Shown one piece after another: positions 36,370 through 48,200 of a stretch of 64,000 nucleotides of DNA. The first letter of the stretch is position 1; every line of letters begins with the position of its first letter. Origin of the DNA: Liolophura sinensis (lineage: Eukaryota; Mollusca; Polyplacophora; Chitonida; Chitonidae); the NCBI RefSeq assembly GCF_032854445.1, contig NC_088300.1:41196458-41260457 (forward strand), written 5' to 3'. A program made the translations under genes and the position numbers. The notes beneath the pieces are model-generated. The model was not told the DNA's origin. It saw only the letters and a program-made list of their open reading frames with translations, and searched no databases.

Positions 36370-39300
36370 ATCATTTAATATTTACTGCAATTGTAGGATA
36401 TTTCATATACAGAAGATGCAGAAAACATTCACATTTTTGGAATACAAAACAATTTCTTGTGAAGCAAGGGGACAACATTCATGTCACAAAAAATGAGAAA
36501 AAAAAAAAAAAAGTCTACAAACTGGCAACCGATGTGGAGAATTTCTAGTGATGTTACCAACCGTTGCCATTGTACATTGCTCATTACAGGATTTAAAACT
36601 GATTAAAAGCATTGAATGACCGAATCTCTGCAAAAACAACCCACAAGCTCTGGACTTATTTGGATGAAGGCACATGTATGTAGTGTAAAGAGAATAAAAT
36701 CCAACTACCATAGCTTTCTTATGCTGCCCAACTGCAACTAGTATTTTAGACCACCGGCATTTCTCCACTTGTGACAGCATCTCCAGGTGTTTAAATAACA
36801 CACAGTCTGGTTTTGATTATCTGTTACAGGTGAGGCAGATTTTTTTCATTATAAAGTCAACATGTAAAATGGTGTACATGTGGGTAGAGTATCTGATGTG
36901 TACATCTAGCAGTCAAGTAATTTTGTCAATATAACTTCTAAACTTCAAAAACGAATAACGGGATGATGAATAGGATGTTGATCTGGCCTCATAATACTTA
37001 GTTACTGAATACATCCTAAATACTCAACATATTCGACCTGTACATTATTACTTTAGGTGCAATTTGATACAGTATGATTCACAATATTTTGAAAACAAAA
37101 CATACTGTTCAGTTAATAGGTACAAATGAACTCTGTAGAATTAATGAAGTAAGCTGTCCAGTTCAAATAACATTCCTTTAACATGTCAAAACACATACTA
37201 TGTACATGTATGTGGTTTTGTTGAGGATTTAGGTTTGTTTAAAGTAGTTTTGCCAGCATACAAAATCTCCATCTTTGTAAACGTTGAAATTTATGAGGGA
37301 TTAAACATTAGGATTAACTAAGACTGCTGATTTGGAGACATAGAGAGAAGCATTTTACATGCACAATTAGTATTCCTGGTACAATAACTTGCTCCATATC
37401 ATCTCTCATGTGCACTTAAATTTGATTTCCGGTTCAAATACTTCACAACACAATCGATTAGCCTACACACCACTGCCACACGTACATGCAGGCTGTGGGA
37501 TTTGTGACATGATTGTAGAACAACCTAAAACATCCCCAGCTCACTGTATTGTAAGTGTACATATGAAATGTTATGTAGTAGCACACAAACCAAAACAGGT
37601 ATTATTTCATGTACAGTAACATCGCCGCTTTCACAATGATTTCAAACTTTTTGTTGGGGGCCAGTCTTCAAACAATAAAGCACATTGAAAACATGAATAT
37701 TATATTTTTCCACAGCTGCCATTTTGCTCAGTCTATAAATGCTGAGGCAAAGCTCTTATTGGATGTTTGGATATGCACCATTTTCATTTATAACCAGGCA
37801 AGGCTAGATCAGACCATTTCACAATTCAAGAAATAGTACAGTTTTCTGTCAACAAAATTCTCAATAGTGAAGAGAAAGTGGATACACAAAGACATAAACT
37901 GCAATAAATTTAAAAACAGATTTGTTCCACCATAAGTGCTTGGCATTTTGACTAACCCAAGATTATTTCTTTAAAAATCTCTTTGCATAAAGGTTCATGC
38001 CAGACAGAACATCAGGGTACATGGTAAGCCATTCTCACACTCTGATATTTGTCACATCATTTCATCGAATACAAGCAGTTAAATGAAAAATCAATTTCAT
38101 AAGATCTGTCTCTAAAATCTGATTCATCTAAAATCTGATTGATTTCTATTCATCAGTACAGCAAATCTGGCCTTTTTATTTGTATATGATCATTACATGG
38201 TTAAGGAAGAATAACCAATTCTCACATATTCCTATGCTATGGGACAATACTGGATGTAAATTTAGCATGGATGTTGATAAGATGAACTGATATACATCTA
38301 TGGAACCGAAACTTAAGAGAACACAAAATAGGTAGAATGTCTTCTGCCTACAGCAATAGTTTAGGGTAATTTACAGAGGAAAGTCTTAAGTCAGCTCTGT
38401 ATTTATATACCATACTCTATTTATTATCTTGTACTGGCTTGTAACCTAGGCACACCTGAATTGGAACTACATGTAGAGTACATAAATCTGAACATCAAAT
38501 GTCAGCCATCAAATTTAACCAACAGCAGGACTCAATTTTTGGAAAGTGTATTAGCACTTAAATCTGGCATTAACTGTGTCATTAGTTTTGTACTCTGACT
38601 ACTAGTACACTTTTGAACAGCTGGCCTCAGTATCATTACAAACCTAATCTAAAATACTGGTTAGTTGTACATCCTATCACCAGTGATTGCCTATCAGCAT
38701 TGTCTGTCTCATTGCGGATTACTGAGAAGGTACTGTTACTTTCTCTCCTACGTCCTCATCTCTACAGAGCACTATGGCAGGTGTGTAATCAGTGACACAG
38801 CAGGGAATGCACTCCCCCATGGAATAAAGCCTGATCAGATAATTTCCATGGCCATCTTTCTTTCTTTTCCCCCCATGCATGAAGATTCAAGTCATATACT
38901 AAATGGTTCATACTTTGAATTGCACGATCCCACATTTGCTTGGTCACATTCGAAGGTTAAGCTTGTTTATGAAACTAAATGAATGCCATACTATTTTCAA
39001 TCATTTGGATTTCCTTCATTTATGGCCAACAAATAGAAAGAAATTTACCTATACTCGGCTTGAAAGGGCTTCATCTCAAAAACCAAAGAGGTCTGAAACC
39101 TTGCCCTGGTATTGTAAGCTTGTAACCTTGTTGCAGTGATCTCAAATGCATACTGCTTTCACACCAACAATCACACCAATCACCTTAGGTACCTTAAAGC
39201 TCAGGTTGTTGACAAGTGATGTCAGCATTAAAGCGGTATATTGTCTTCATCTTGTTAATACCTGTACTGTTGTAGTTACCATGCCCTCAGATTAAATATT

Positions 39301-39690
39301 CAGTTTTGATAATAAGGTGCTTTCGTCAGACATTTCATACCTACGTTTCCAGAACATCTGTGATATAACCATTGAACTTATTGTCCCCCTTACATGTGCA
39401 TATACTAATTTCACATGTAAGCATAATAAGTTAGCTCTACTCCATATAGCCATATCTGATATATCTGATATTCATTCAATCAATAAAATGATTACAATGA
39501 TTCAAAATCAGCACGCATGCCATAACTGCTTTGTCTTGGGATCACAGCAAACGCATACACATGTTATGATGTACATGAATCAATATGAATAATAAAGCCT
39601 TTGTGCATGATAAAAAGAGAAAAAAAAGCGTCCTTTACACAGCTACACAAGCCAATCACAGTTAAAACTTCCTTTACATCAGCGTAATCA
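36370..39690. other. Non-coding, probable RAB24 3' UTR or downstream DNA
   Basis: No coding exon or named repeat is recognised on either strand. Open frames are short and without domains. Assignment to the RAB24 3' UTR is by position only. Confidence 0.35.
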
Positions 39691-39818
39691 GACATCACTT
39701 AAGTGTTAAAACGACAGGGTATACATGTGATATCAGGGTGTAAGTCATCAAATCAGATATCACTTAAGTGTTAAAACGACAGAGTATACATGTGATATCA
39801 GGGTGTAAGTCATCATCT
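39691..39818 (-). repeat. 65-bp tandem duplication at the RAB24 stop codon
   Basis: Two direct copies, with 'cacttaagtgttaaaacgac' at 39696 and again at 39761, differ at only a few positions. The right copy runs up to the RAB24 stop codon at 39815-39813, so the duplication begins at the very end of the coding sequence and extends into the 3' UTR. Confidence 0.85.
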
Positions 39819-42800
39819 GGGGCAGCATGAGCTCCCCTTCTGCATCTCTGGGCCCACTTTTATGGAATCTGTTGATCCTGCCAGAAAAACATCAGTCATA
39901 GATTAGCTCACAATTCTCATAATGGTTCAATTCATTTAGCTGACTGCCTTGGGGGCCTAGTGGATATACCGTGTTGGCGGCCTGACATCAAACCAGGGTC
40001 ATATCAAAGACTTTAAAAACGCACTTGATGCTACCTCCCTTTGCACTAAGCATTTTATTTTCTTCCAAATAACACATTATACATATCTGCGCAGCCATGT
40101 ATTTTTTTTCTCTCTACTGCACAGCAAATCTTTGAGAAACAGCCGACGCACGGTGGGATCCAAAAGTGGGTGTGTTGAAACAGACGACAACGAGCGGTTT
40201 TGTAAAAGGACAACAATGTCTTTGATAGTAATTGTTTTAGATTTGCTTGGAAATATAAAAATAGTCAATGGGTTTATAACTGCACACCAACCATGATTAT
40301 CCAAATCATAGTTTTTAAATAAGGAGTTTTGGTCTCAAGGTGTGGCCAGTTCTTCTAACAGCTGTTTACAATTAGATTTCCCATAATTCAGTTCACAATT
40401 TCCACCCAAGAGGTTGGCATATTTCTCTACCAGGTGGCGCAAGCTTCTACAGATAACATGTGTACTGTGCCATGAAGGAAGCTCAACTCATCAAAGTATC
40501 CCATTCTGATCTTTGTTTTGTCATATCAAGGCCCACTTGCAGGATACCTCATCATTATGTGCACATAACTACCACCCGTAACCAGCACAATAATGCCATG
40601 GTAGTTACATGCTTGTAACGTTATGACGGCTTCGTGCAAGTGGGCCCTGGTCTTATATCATTCTTGGTTATAAACACAAGGGTATAATGTGCTGTTCAGA
40701 AGCATGAAAATAATTTTGACGAAAACCTGCCTATGAGCATACCCATTATTATTAGTATTGTTAGAGCCTTTACCAGGGTATACTGAGCCTCTAGGGCCCA
40801 GACATTTTTTTCTGTTGACTGTTGACTGATGAATATACATAAATAAAAATGAAAAATAATAATCATTTTGTTTCTGGCAATGTCCAAGGACCAAACGAGT
40901 ACAATACATATGCAACACAACTAAGAATATGCTCTGCATACAGTCACTGATTACAGAACACCATACAGTAAATCTGTTCATACAGTTAGCCCACTGATCA
41001 AAATCCACGAGTAATAAGATTACTACTACCTTTTGTTCGTTTCAACTCTGCTTGTTTGGCTAAATAATCCTCTGCAATCTTAGCAAAAAGTTCCTCTGAA
41101 ATGTCAAGTGAAAGATAAATACTATAAATCTGAGCACCATTAATGATGTTCAACAGAAAATAACACATTAACAAGCTTGTGACAGTACAGTGACAGTATT
41201 GATCACAGTTCCCTGTGATCAATAGGAGAACTGTCTTCCTGTTAATTTTTTTTACAGTTCCGGTAACATGTACATTTGATATTCTTTTTAAGCGCTACAG
41301 AACCAATGTTCATTACTTGTAGAGGACTGTGGAAATCTATCGTCTTAGTAACCTTGATTTAGTGTCTATCTTTTGAGTCTTACTGTAAAATATGCGTACC
41401 TATCTTATGACATGAATTTATAACAACATACACTTTAGGTTTTCAATGCACTGTACCAATATTAAATATAGTGACAAAGATCTTGTACAATTTGTCATAA
41501 TCACAGTCAGAATGTTACAGAACCAATGACTGACCTATATTCTCTCCACTCTTGCTGGATGTTTCAAAAATGTCTGCTGAAATTTCTGCAATACACAGAG
41601 ATACAATGTAAGTTTCAATTTAGGTTCACATATAAGTAGCAGTAACACATAAAGCAATCTTGACTTGTATATATCAGCCAAACACAGCACAAATATAAAA
41701 ACAAGTGTTAAAAACACGAACTGTGAGCTTTGAACTTTTGTGTCATCGACACTACTTTGAAATCCTTCAATCAAAAGGAAACCTGGTTTATAATACTATT
41801 TACTTATTATAGTAATACCTTTTCTTCACCATCTTTTTCTTAAGTTCGTCTGTATTTTTGTTTCACACCACACCTGTCAGTTTTATGGGTTGTGTTATCC
41901 TGGCATAACAAAATACCTGATAACTCAAATATACTAGTTCACTGACCAGTGGGGTCTCTAGTGTCAGTACCTTATACAACTCTACCAACAAGGGACCTTT
42001 GGCATCAATAAATTATGATTTCCACTGGAAAGCTTTATGCAGTAACGAAAAAGACAACTAAATTTGAAAAAATGACATGAAAGGTACGTCCTACATAAGT
42101 TTCAGGAATATCATTTATTCATCAATAAAGCATGGTGATTTTTGTTGACCACTACGTGTACTACATGTATATAATCCTGCACACTCACCATCAGTGTAGA
42201 CTGTTGTAGTGTTTGAGTGTACCTGTGCATGTAATCCTGCACACTCATCATCAGTGTAGACTGTTGTGGTGTGAAAGTGTACCTGTACATGTAATCCTGC
42301 ACCCTCATCGTCAGTGTAGTCTGTTGTAGTGTTTTAGTGTACCTGTGCATGTAATCCTGCACACTCATCGTCAGTGTAGTCTGTTGTAGTGTTCTAGTGT
42401 ACCTGTGCATGTAATCCTGCACACTCAAAGTCAGCATAGACTGTTGTGGTGTGAAAGTGTACCTGTGCATGTAATCCTGCGCACTCACCATCAGCAGAGA
42501 TTGTTGTGGTGTGAAAGTGTACCTGTACATGTAATCCTGCACCCTCATCGTCAGTGTAGTCTGTTGTAGTGTTTTAGTGTACCTGTACATGTAATCCTGC
42601 ACACTCACTGTCAGCGTAGTCTCCTGTGGTGTGATAGTCTACCCATATACGTAATCCTGCACACTCACTGTCAGCGTAGTCTGTTGTGTTGTGATGGTCC
42701 ACCTTTACATGTAATCCTGCATCCTTATCGTCAGTGCTGACTGTTGTAGTGTTATAGTCCACCTGTACATGTAATCCTGAACAATCACCATCTGCGTAAT

Positions 42801-45800
42801 CTGTTGTGGTGTGTTAGTCTACCCAAAGATGTAATCCTGCACACTCACCGTCAGCATAGTCTCTTTTGGTGTGATAGTCTACCCATATACCTAATCCTGC
42901 ACACTCACTGTCAGCATAGTCTGTTGTGGTGTGATAGTCTACCTGTACATGTAATCCTGAACACTCACTGTCAGCGTACTCTGTTGTGGTGTGATAGTCT
43001 ACCTGTACACGTAGTCCTGAACACTCACCATCAGCAGAGTTTGTTTTGGTGTGATAGTGTACCTGTACACGTAATCCTGCACACTCGTCAGTGTAGTCTT
43101 TTGTGGTGTGATAGTCTACCTGTACACGTAGTCCTGCACACTCACCATCAGCGTAGTCTCTTGTGGTATGATAGTCTACCTGTAGGTGATCCTGCACACT
43201 CACCATTAATGTAGTCTGTTGTGGTGTGATAGTCTACCTGTACATGGAATCTTCCAAACTCATCATCAACAGAGCCTGTTGTAGTGTTATAGTCTACCTG
43301 TACATGTAGTCCTGCACACTCACCATCGGTGTAGTCTTTTGTGGTGTGATAGTCTACCTGTACATGTAATCCTGAATACTCACCATCAGTGTAGACTGTT
43401 GTGGTGTGAAAGTCTACCTGTACATGTAGTCCTGCACACTCACCATCAGCAGAGTTTGTTGTGGTGTGATAGTGTACCTGTACATGTAATCCTGCACACT
43501 CGTTGTCAGTGTAGTCTTTTGTGGTGTGATAGTCTACTTGTACATGTAATCCTGCACACTCACCATCAGTGTAGACTGTTGTGGTGTGATAGTCTACCTG
43601 TACATGTAGTCCTGCACACTCACCATCAGCAGAGTTTGTTGTGGTGTGATAGTGTACCTGTACATGTAATCCTGCACACTCGTTGTCAGTGTAGTCTTTT
43701 GTGGTGTGATAGTCTACTTGTACATGTAATCCTGCACACTCACCATCAGTGTAGACTGTTGTGGTGTGATAGTCTACCTGTACATGTAGTCCTGCACACT
43801 CACAATCAGCAGAGTTTGTTGTGGTGTGATAGTCTACCTGTACATGTAGTCCTGCACACTCACCATTAGTGTAGTCTGTTCTGGTGTGATAGTCTACCTG
43901 TACATGGAATCTTCCAAACTCATCATCAACAGAGCCTGTTGTAGTGTTATAGTCTACCTGTACATGCAGTCCTGCACACTCACCATCAGCTTAGTCTCTT
44001 GTGGTGTGATAGTCTACCTGTACATGTAATCCTGAATACTCACCATCAGTGTAGACTGTTGTGGTGTGATAGTCTACCTGTACATGTAGTCCTGCACACT
44101 CACCATCAGCAGAGTTTGTTGTGGTGTGATAGTGTACCTGTACACGTAATTCTGCACACTCGTCAGCGTAGTCTTTTGTGGTGTGACAGTCTACCTGTAC
44201 ACGTAGTCCTGCACACTCACCGTCCATGTAGTCTCTTGTGGTTTTATAGTCTACCTGTACATGTAATCCTGCACACTCACTGTCAGCGTAGTCTGTGGTG
44301 GTTTGATAGTCTACCTGTACATGTAATCCTGCACACTCACCATCAGCGCAGTCTCTTGTGGTGTGATAATCTACCCGTACATGTAATCCTACACACTCAC
44401 TGTCACCAAAGTCTGTTGTGGTGTGATAGTCTACTTGTATATGTAATCCTGCACACTCACCATCAGCGTAGTCAGTTGTAGTGTGATAATCTACCTCTCT
44501 AGCTGATCGGTTTGTGTCTATAATATCCTTCTTTGTGCCACACAAGTACACTTTACAGGCCTACAAACACAACAACAGAAAAGATTTATCCCACATCCAC
44601 AGTGTCTGAATACTGAGAATTATATATTGCTGGAGAAAGATACTTCTGCAAAGACTGAACTCAAGAGGCATGCAAATGGATAGTTTCAATGGTAATCTGT
44701 ATGTAGGCTTACGTGATTTTACTTGTTTTTTACAAGGTTAAACTACCATGTAACTTTTAGTGAAGCACATTACACTAAAATTACAACAACTGACATCAAA
44801 TTAAACTGAAGAGGGAAGCATCAAAGGGTCTACATGTGTGGCATATTTGTTTTCCTGTTACACAAGATCAGTCATCCCGGTGATGCACCTCTAAATCTCT
44901 GTAGAGGAAACTTTTTCACACCTAATAAGGGACACATTTTTTTTCACGCAAGTCACATGAGAAAATTGCCAAACAAAAATGTTTTTACAGGTTTTAAACT
45001 CTCCAATCCATCATCTACTCTATTAGCTTAGAAAGGCCAGCTTATATGTAAATACTTTTCAGAGCCAGCCAAACAATAACTCAAATGGTAAAGCAGTAAT
45101 GTCACATGCAGACACAGAGTACATGAACAAATATCATAAAAAATGTAGAAAAATCCCATGTATATAAATCTGCATGTACATTTCAAGCTCTAAACATTTT
45201 TCCATAAAATTATGTCCATCAAGGAGGTTATGTTTTTGCTGGTGTCTACTAATCAGTCTGTGTGTTTTTGCTCTGACTGGCCTCAGGCCAAGCACATATC
45301 TGCTAAGCTTGGTGGTGATTAGATCTGGAATCACAAGAACATACATGCAGAGTACTGTCCCTTTGTTTGTCGTGGGTGAATTTCTACATTCAGCTCTGGC
45401 TGAGGTTTGTATTCTAACAGTCCCTTCTCACGGCACATACATGTAGTTTTCTATGGGCAGCATCAAAAGTTTACCTCTTCATTCTGCTGAAGTTCATTTA
45501 TCCAGAACTTTGCCCGATCAAAACTGGTGCCATCTGCCAAGTCGTAACACACAATGGCAGCCTTGGCTCCCCTGTAGTAAATTCTGCTCATCGCCTCATA
45601 TCGCTCACTTCCTGCTGTGTCCTATGGATCAGAATGCAATATCATGAATAGGTGAAAAGATGTTCCAATCACCGACATCTATATCACACCCACAGATGTA
45701 GCCAAGTTATGACCTGGTTCCACCCACAATGAAGTTACACAGTATATGCAGCCAGGTTATGCATAACCAAAATACATGTGCACCTGGGATCACAAATGTA

Positions 45801-47285
45801 AATCTGACATTTTACACTTTGTCACAAGGGTAACATTTTTGTCACATCTTCTCATGTAAGTTGAGGAGCATTTCTTCAAATCACAGTTAATATAGGTTTA
45901 ATGTCTATCATGAATATGTTATTTGGTCACAAGGTCAGTTCTAATATGTTACAAAGATCTCTAAAGAGGTACATGTAGTAACAGGACTTCAAGTATCTCC
46001 AACTGCATTCAAAATTTCCACAAGAAACACAAATGAACATTCTGAAGCTTGATTTGCATATTCATCACAGTTTGGGTTAAATTATCCAAAATTTTGCAAC
46101 CTTTTTTTTTTGTCACAGGAACTTCGATCACTGCTGTAAAGATCAGGATCAGGTCAGGATAGGAATTAGGAATAAATAGATGTGAACACACAAAAACATG
46201 CACTCACTCAACAGGTTTTGGCCAGTGCTGTATAAGTGATTGAAACATATATAGTGCGACATTTAACACAAAACCAACAACTAAAAAGATAAATTAACAA
46301 GTTTTGAGCTTACAGGTATAGGGATTTTCAACCACTAAACCACTGCAAATAATCTTTGCATGGTACATTTACAAATTAACTTCATGATGGGAATGGACAG
46401 AGAATTCCAAAACATCTGAGATGACTACAGTAATCATTACATATAAATAAGGGTTTACTCTTTACCCAGATGCCAAGTACAACAGGTGTTTTTCCAATAA
46501 CAATTTTTTTCGCTCCAAACGCAGCTCCAATAGTCTGAAAAAGATTCAAACAAATCTGTTCTATTCATTTTCTAGAATTAGTAAAGGCATAGTAAGAAAG
46601 TAAAAATGAATTGAATGTGAAGATCTACATATCCTGTATATATATAGGATTATGGTCATATGCCATTATTTAGTCAAACCTGGGACTATTACATAAAGCA
46701 AACTTCTTCTTCAACTTCAGCACATATATTTCGTACAGTTGACTCAACTGATCAGGCCTATTATATATGACAGTAACAGATTACAGGATAGCAATTATTG
46801 TTTATTTATTTATTTATTTGATTGGTGTTTTACGCCGTACTCAAGAATATTTCACTTATACGACGGCGGCCAGCATTATGGTGGGAGGAAACCGGGCAGA
46901 GCCCATTGGAAACCCACGACCATCCGCAGGCTGCTGGCAGACCTTCCCACATACAATCCGAGAGGAAGCCAGCATGAGCTGGACTTGAACTCACAGCGAC
47001 CGCATTGGTGAGAGACTCCTGGGTCATTACGCTGCGCTAGCGCGCTGACCAACTGAGCCACGGAGGCCCCAGTAATTATTGAACTGAAATCACAGCAGCC
47101 CAGCAAATAAATAACCAACATGTAAAGCTTAAGTGTAATACATGTATATGTAAAGTACTCACATTTTGATAGGGTACAACATCTCCACTGAATCTGCCAT
47201 GAATAAATCGCTCCACCAAGCTGGTTTTCCCAGCATATGACTTTCCCAAAAGCACAACTTTCAGGTCAATTTTACTGCCACTCAT
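39813..47285 (-). CDS. RAB24: Small GTPase Rab24, 7 coding exons, 206 aa
   Basis: Exons (minus): 47285-47163, 46534-46466, 45621-45475, 44560-44461, 41585-41535, 41095-41030, 39877-39813; all GT-AG and phase-consistent. Rab24 is an atypical Rab linked to late autophagy and endosome/lysosome traffic. The P-loop GKSYAGKTS is at 14-22 and the switch region begins TIGAAF at 42-47. [19 protein letters not shown] at 65-83 has Ser in place of the usual catalytic Gln, the Rab24 hallmark. The guanine-binding NKxD is TKKD at 122-125, and the ETSSK element is at 154-158. The C-terminus ends GSSCCPR, giving the two prenylatable Cys followed by two residues, like vertebrate Rab24 (203 aa). Reading through the exon 6 donor would instead give a tail without cysteines. 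Intron 4 holds a large minisatellite grown from exon 4. Confidence 0.95.
40529..40647. mobile_element. Small foldback element (RAB24 intron 6)
   Basis: Perfect 12-bp arms GGCCCACTTGCA (40530-40541) and TGCAAGTGGGCC (40635-40646) close a larger imperfect foldback. An inner pair is 'taactacc' / 'ggtagtta'. At about 119 bp it could be a tiny MITE or a solo foldback repeat. Confidence 0.55.
42165..44494 (-). repeat. 60-bp minisatellite, ~38 copies, seeded by the 3' end of RAB24 exon 4 and its donor site
   Basis: Reading on the minus strand, the first unit is exonic from 44494 (GTAGATTATCACAC...GCTGATG) to 44461, then intronic (GTGAGTGTGCAGGATTAC..) to 44435. The same 60 bp then repeats leftward for about 2.3 kb. 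A few units are 57 bp. In the RAB24 frame each unit reads close to [20 protein letters not shown]. Many units keep GTGAGT at the position of the real donor; others read ATGAGT or have lost GT through a 3-bp deletion. Because the period is a multiple of three, long artificial open frames appear on both strands; I do not regard these as separate genes. Confidence 0.95.
46800..47073 (-). mobile_element. Full-length tRNA-derived SINE (RAB24 intron 1)
   Basis: On the minus strand it starts with GGGGCCTCCGTGGCTCAG, a tRNA-like box A, and continues with GTGAGTTCAAGTCCAGCTC, a box B-like word. The conserved body follows (CTGCCAGCAGCCTGCGGATG, GGTTTCCTCCCACCATAATG, GTGAAATATTCTTGAGTACG), and it ends in (AAAT)n. 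It is flanked by the 8-bp direct repeat AATTATTG at 46793-46800 and 47074-47081, the mark of target-primed insertion. The family resembles the tRNA-headed SINEs with a deeply conserved central domain known from molluscs. Confidence 0.85.
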
Positions 47286-47593
47286 ACTTTAATAATACTG
47301 ATAGTGGGCTCAAAACAGTTCTCTTCTACATAAACAATATCAGATCTATGATTACTTCAGATGTGTGAATCTTTGAAATACACTGAAGGTTCATATCTAC
47401 AGCACATTTGACCTGAGTGCTAACATGGGATATGCTTCAAAACAGCTTTCCTGGCCCGGTGTAGTTTCCACTCTTCAAAGATGTAGTCCACCATCTATAT
47501 CAAATTCTTAACTTCTGTAAATAAAAATAAAAATTATTTACACATCACACAAACCGCATACAAGGGGTGATCATGGTAATTTGTAACGTACAA

Positions 47594-47986
47594 TCATTTA
47601 TGTGCCTTTGAAAGTTCAATACCAATACAAATTAATCTAGACAGCAATATATAGTACCTAACTCGTGTTCCATCAATCATATCTTCTGCCACCTCAATGT
47701 AAAAATTCTCTTGAACATTTAGAAAAATTCCTCTAAAATGGTGAACAAACTTAATACTGATATCGGTAGGTTGATTGTACAAGCAATTTAAATACCATAC
47801 GCTGCCTTTATGACTGTCGGCTAACCTCTCGATGTGCTTCTTAGAATGGTCAGGCAAACATTCAACTGTCAAGACAACAGACACTGAATAGTTTGATACC
47901 AAGGTCGGTTCTTTCAATTTTGTCCAGTCGATATCCAATACGGTACCAACAACAACTTCAGTTTCACCAGTCGAGTGTATAACCAT
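47594..47986 (-). CDS. Uncharacterised ORF upstream of RAB24 (130 codons, or 111 aa if spliced at 47656)
   Basis: An ATG at 47986 opens 130 codons with balanced codon use and a plausible globular composition (SVWYLNCLYNQPTDISIKF, YIEVAEDMIDGTRV). A possible donor follows CGAGTTAG at about 47655, and a good acceptor (tttatttacag) lies at 47515; splicing these would end the protein two codons later, before the RAB24 start. It could be an alternative first exon of RAB24, an upstream ORF, or a separate small gene. I do not recognise the family. The order of a few words recalls the C-terminus of CENP-L, but too weakly to name it. A donor-like GTAAGTG at 48040 suggests that a RAB24 5' UTR exon could also skip this ORF. 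Confidence 0.35.
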   Translation of the reverse strand: MVIHSTGETEVVVGTVLDIDWTKLKEPTLVSNYSVSVVLTVECLPDHSKKHIERLADSHKGSVWYLNCLYNQPTDISIKFVHHFRGIFLNVQENFYIEVAEDMIDGTRVRYYILLSRLICIGIELSKAHK

Positions 47987-47989
47987 AAA

Positions 47990-48200
47990 ATTTAATCACA
48001 TGATCCATCGCAAAAGCGGCAATTCCAGGTCAACACTTACGCAATGAATGAGTAGGACGACTAACTCTGTAACTTCCACTTTCAATGCGTCATTCTTTTC
48101 TACAACTAGACACAACACTCAGCAACGATAACTGTACGTGTCAATCGTTGTTGTTGCTAGATCGTTTCGGCAAGTATTTTCCTGCTCCTCTTGCACGTCA
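47990..48200 (-). promoter_or_regulatory. Probable RAB24 5' UTR exon and promoter region
   Basis: A good donor (ATTGC/GTAAGTG, GT at 48040-48039) faces the acceptor at 47515, which precedes the RAB24 start codon in the same orientation. This suggests a non-coding first exon ending at 48041 with the promoter beyond it. No TATA box is seen. Placement is inferred from splice-site logic only. Confidence 0.35.

Noticed and set aside
40998-41095. Rab24 ending at the TGA after ..SSNLITRGF (reading through 41030)
   Set aside because: That end would lack the prenylation cysteines. A GT donor at 41029 joins in phase to 39877-39813, which encodes the expected CC motif close to the C-terminus.
42165-44494. 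CRISPR-like array
   Set aside because: The units are directly tandem with no unique spacers, in an animal gene with introns. It is a minisatellite.
42111-44551. Long open frames on both strands across 42.1-44.5 kb that look like repeat proteins
   Set aside because: They arise because the minisatellite period is 60 bp, a multiple of three, so any stop-free phase stays open. Only the RAB24 exon 4 portion (44560-44461) has independent support from homology and splice phase.
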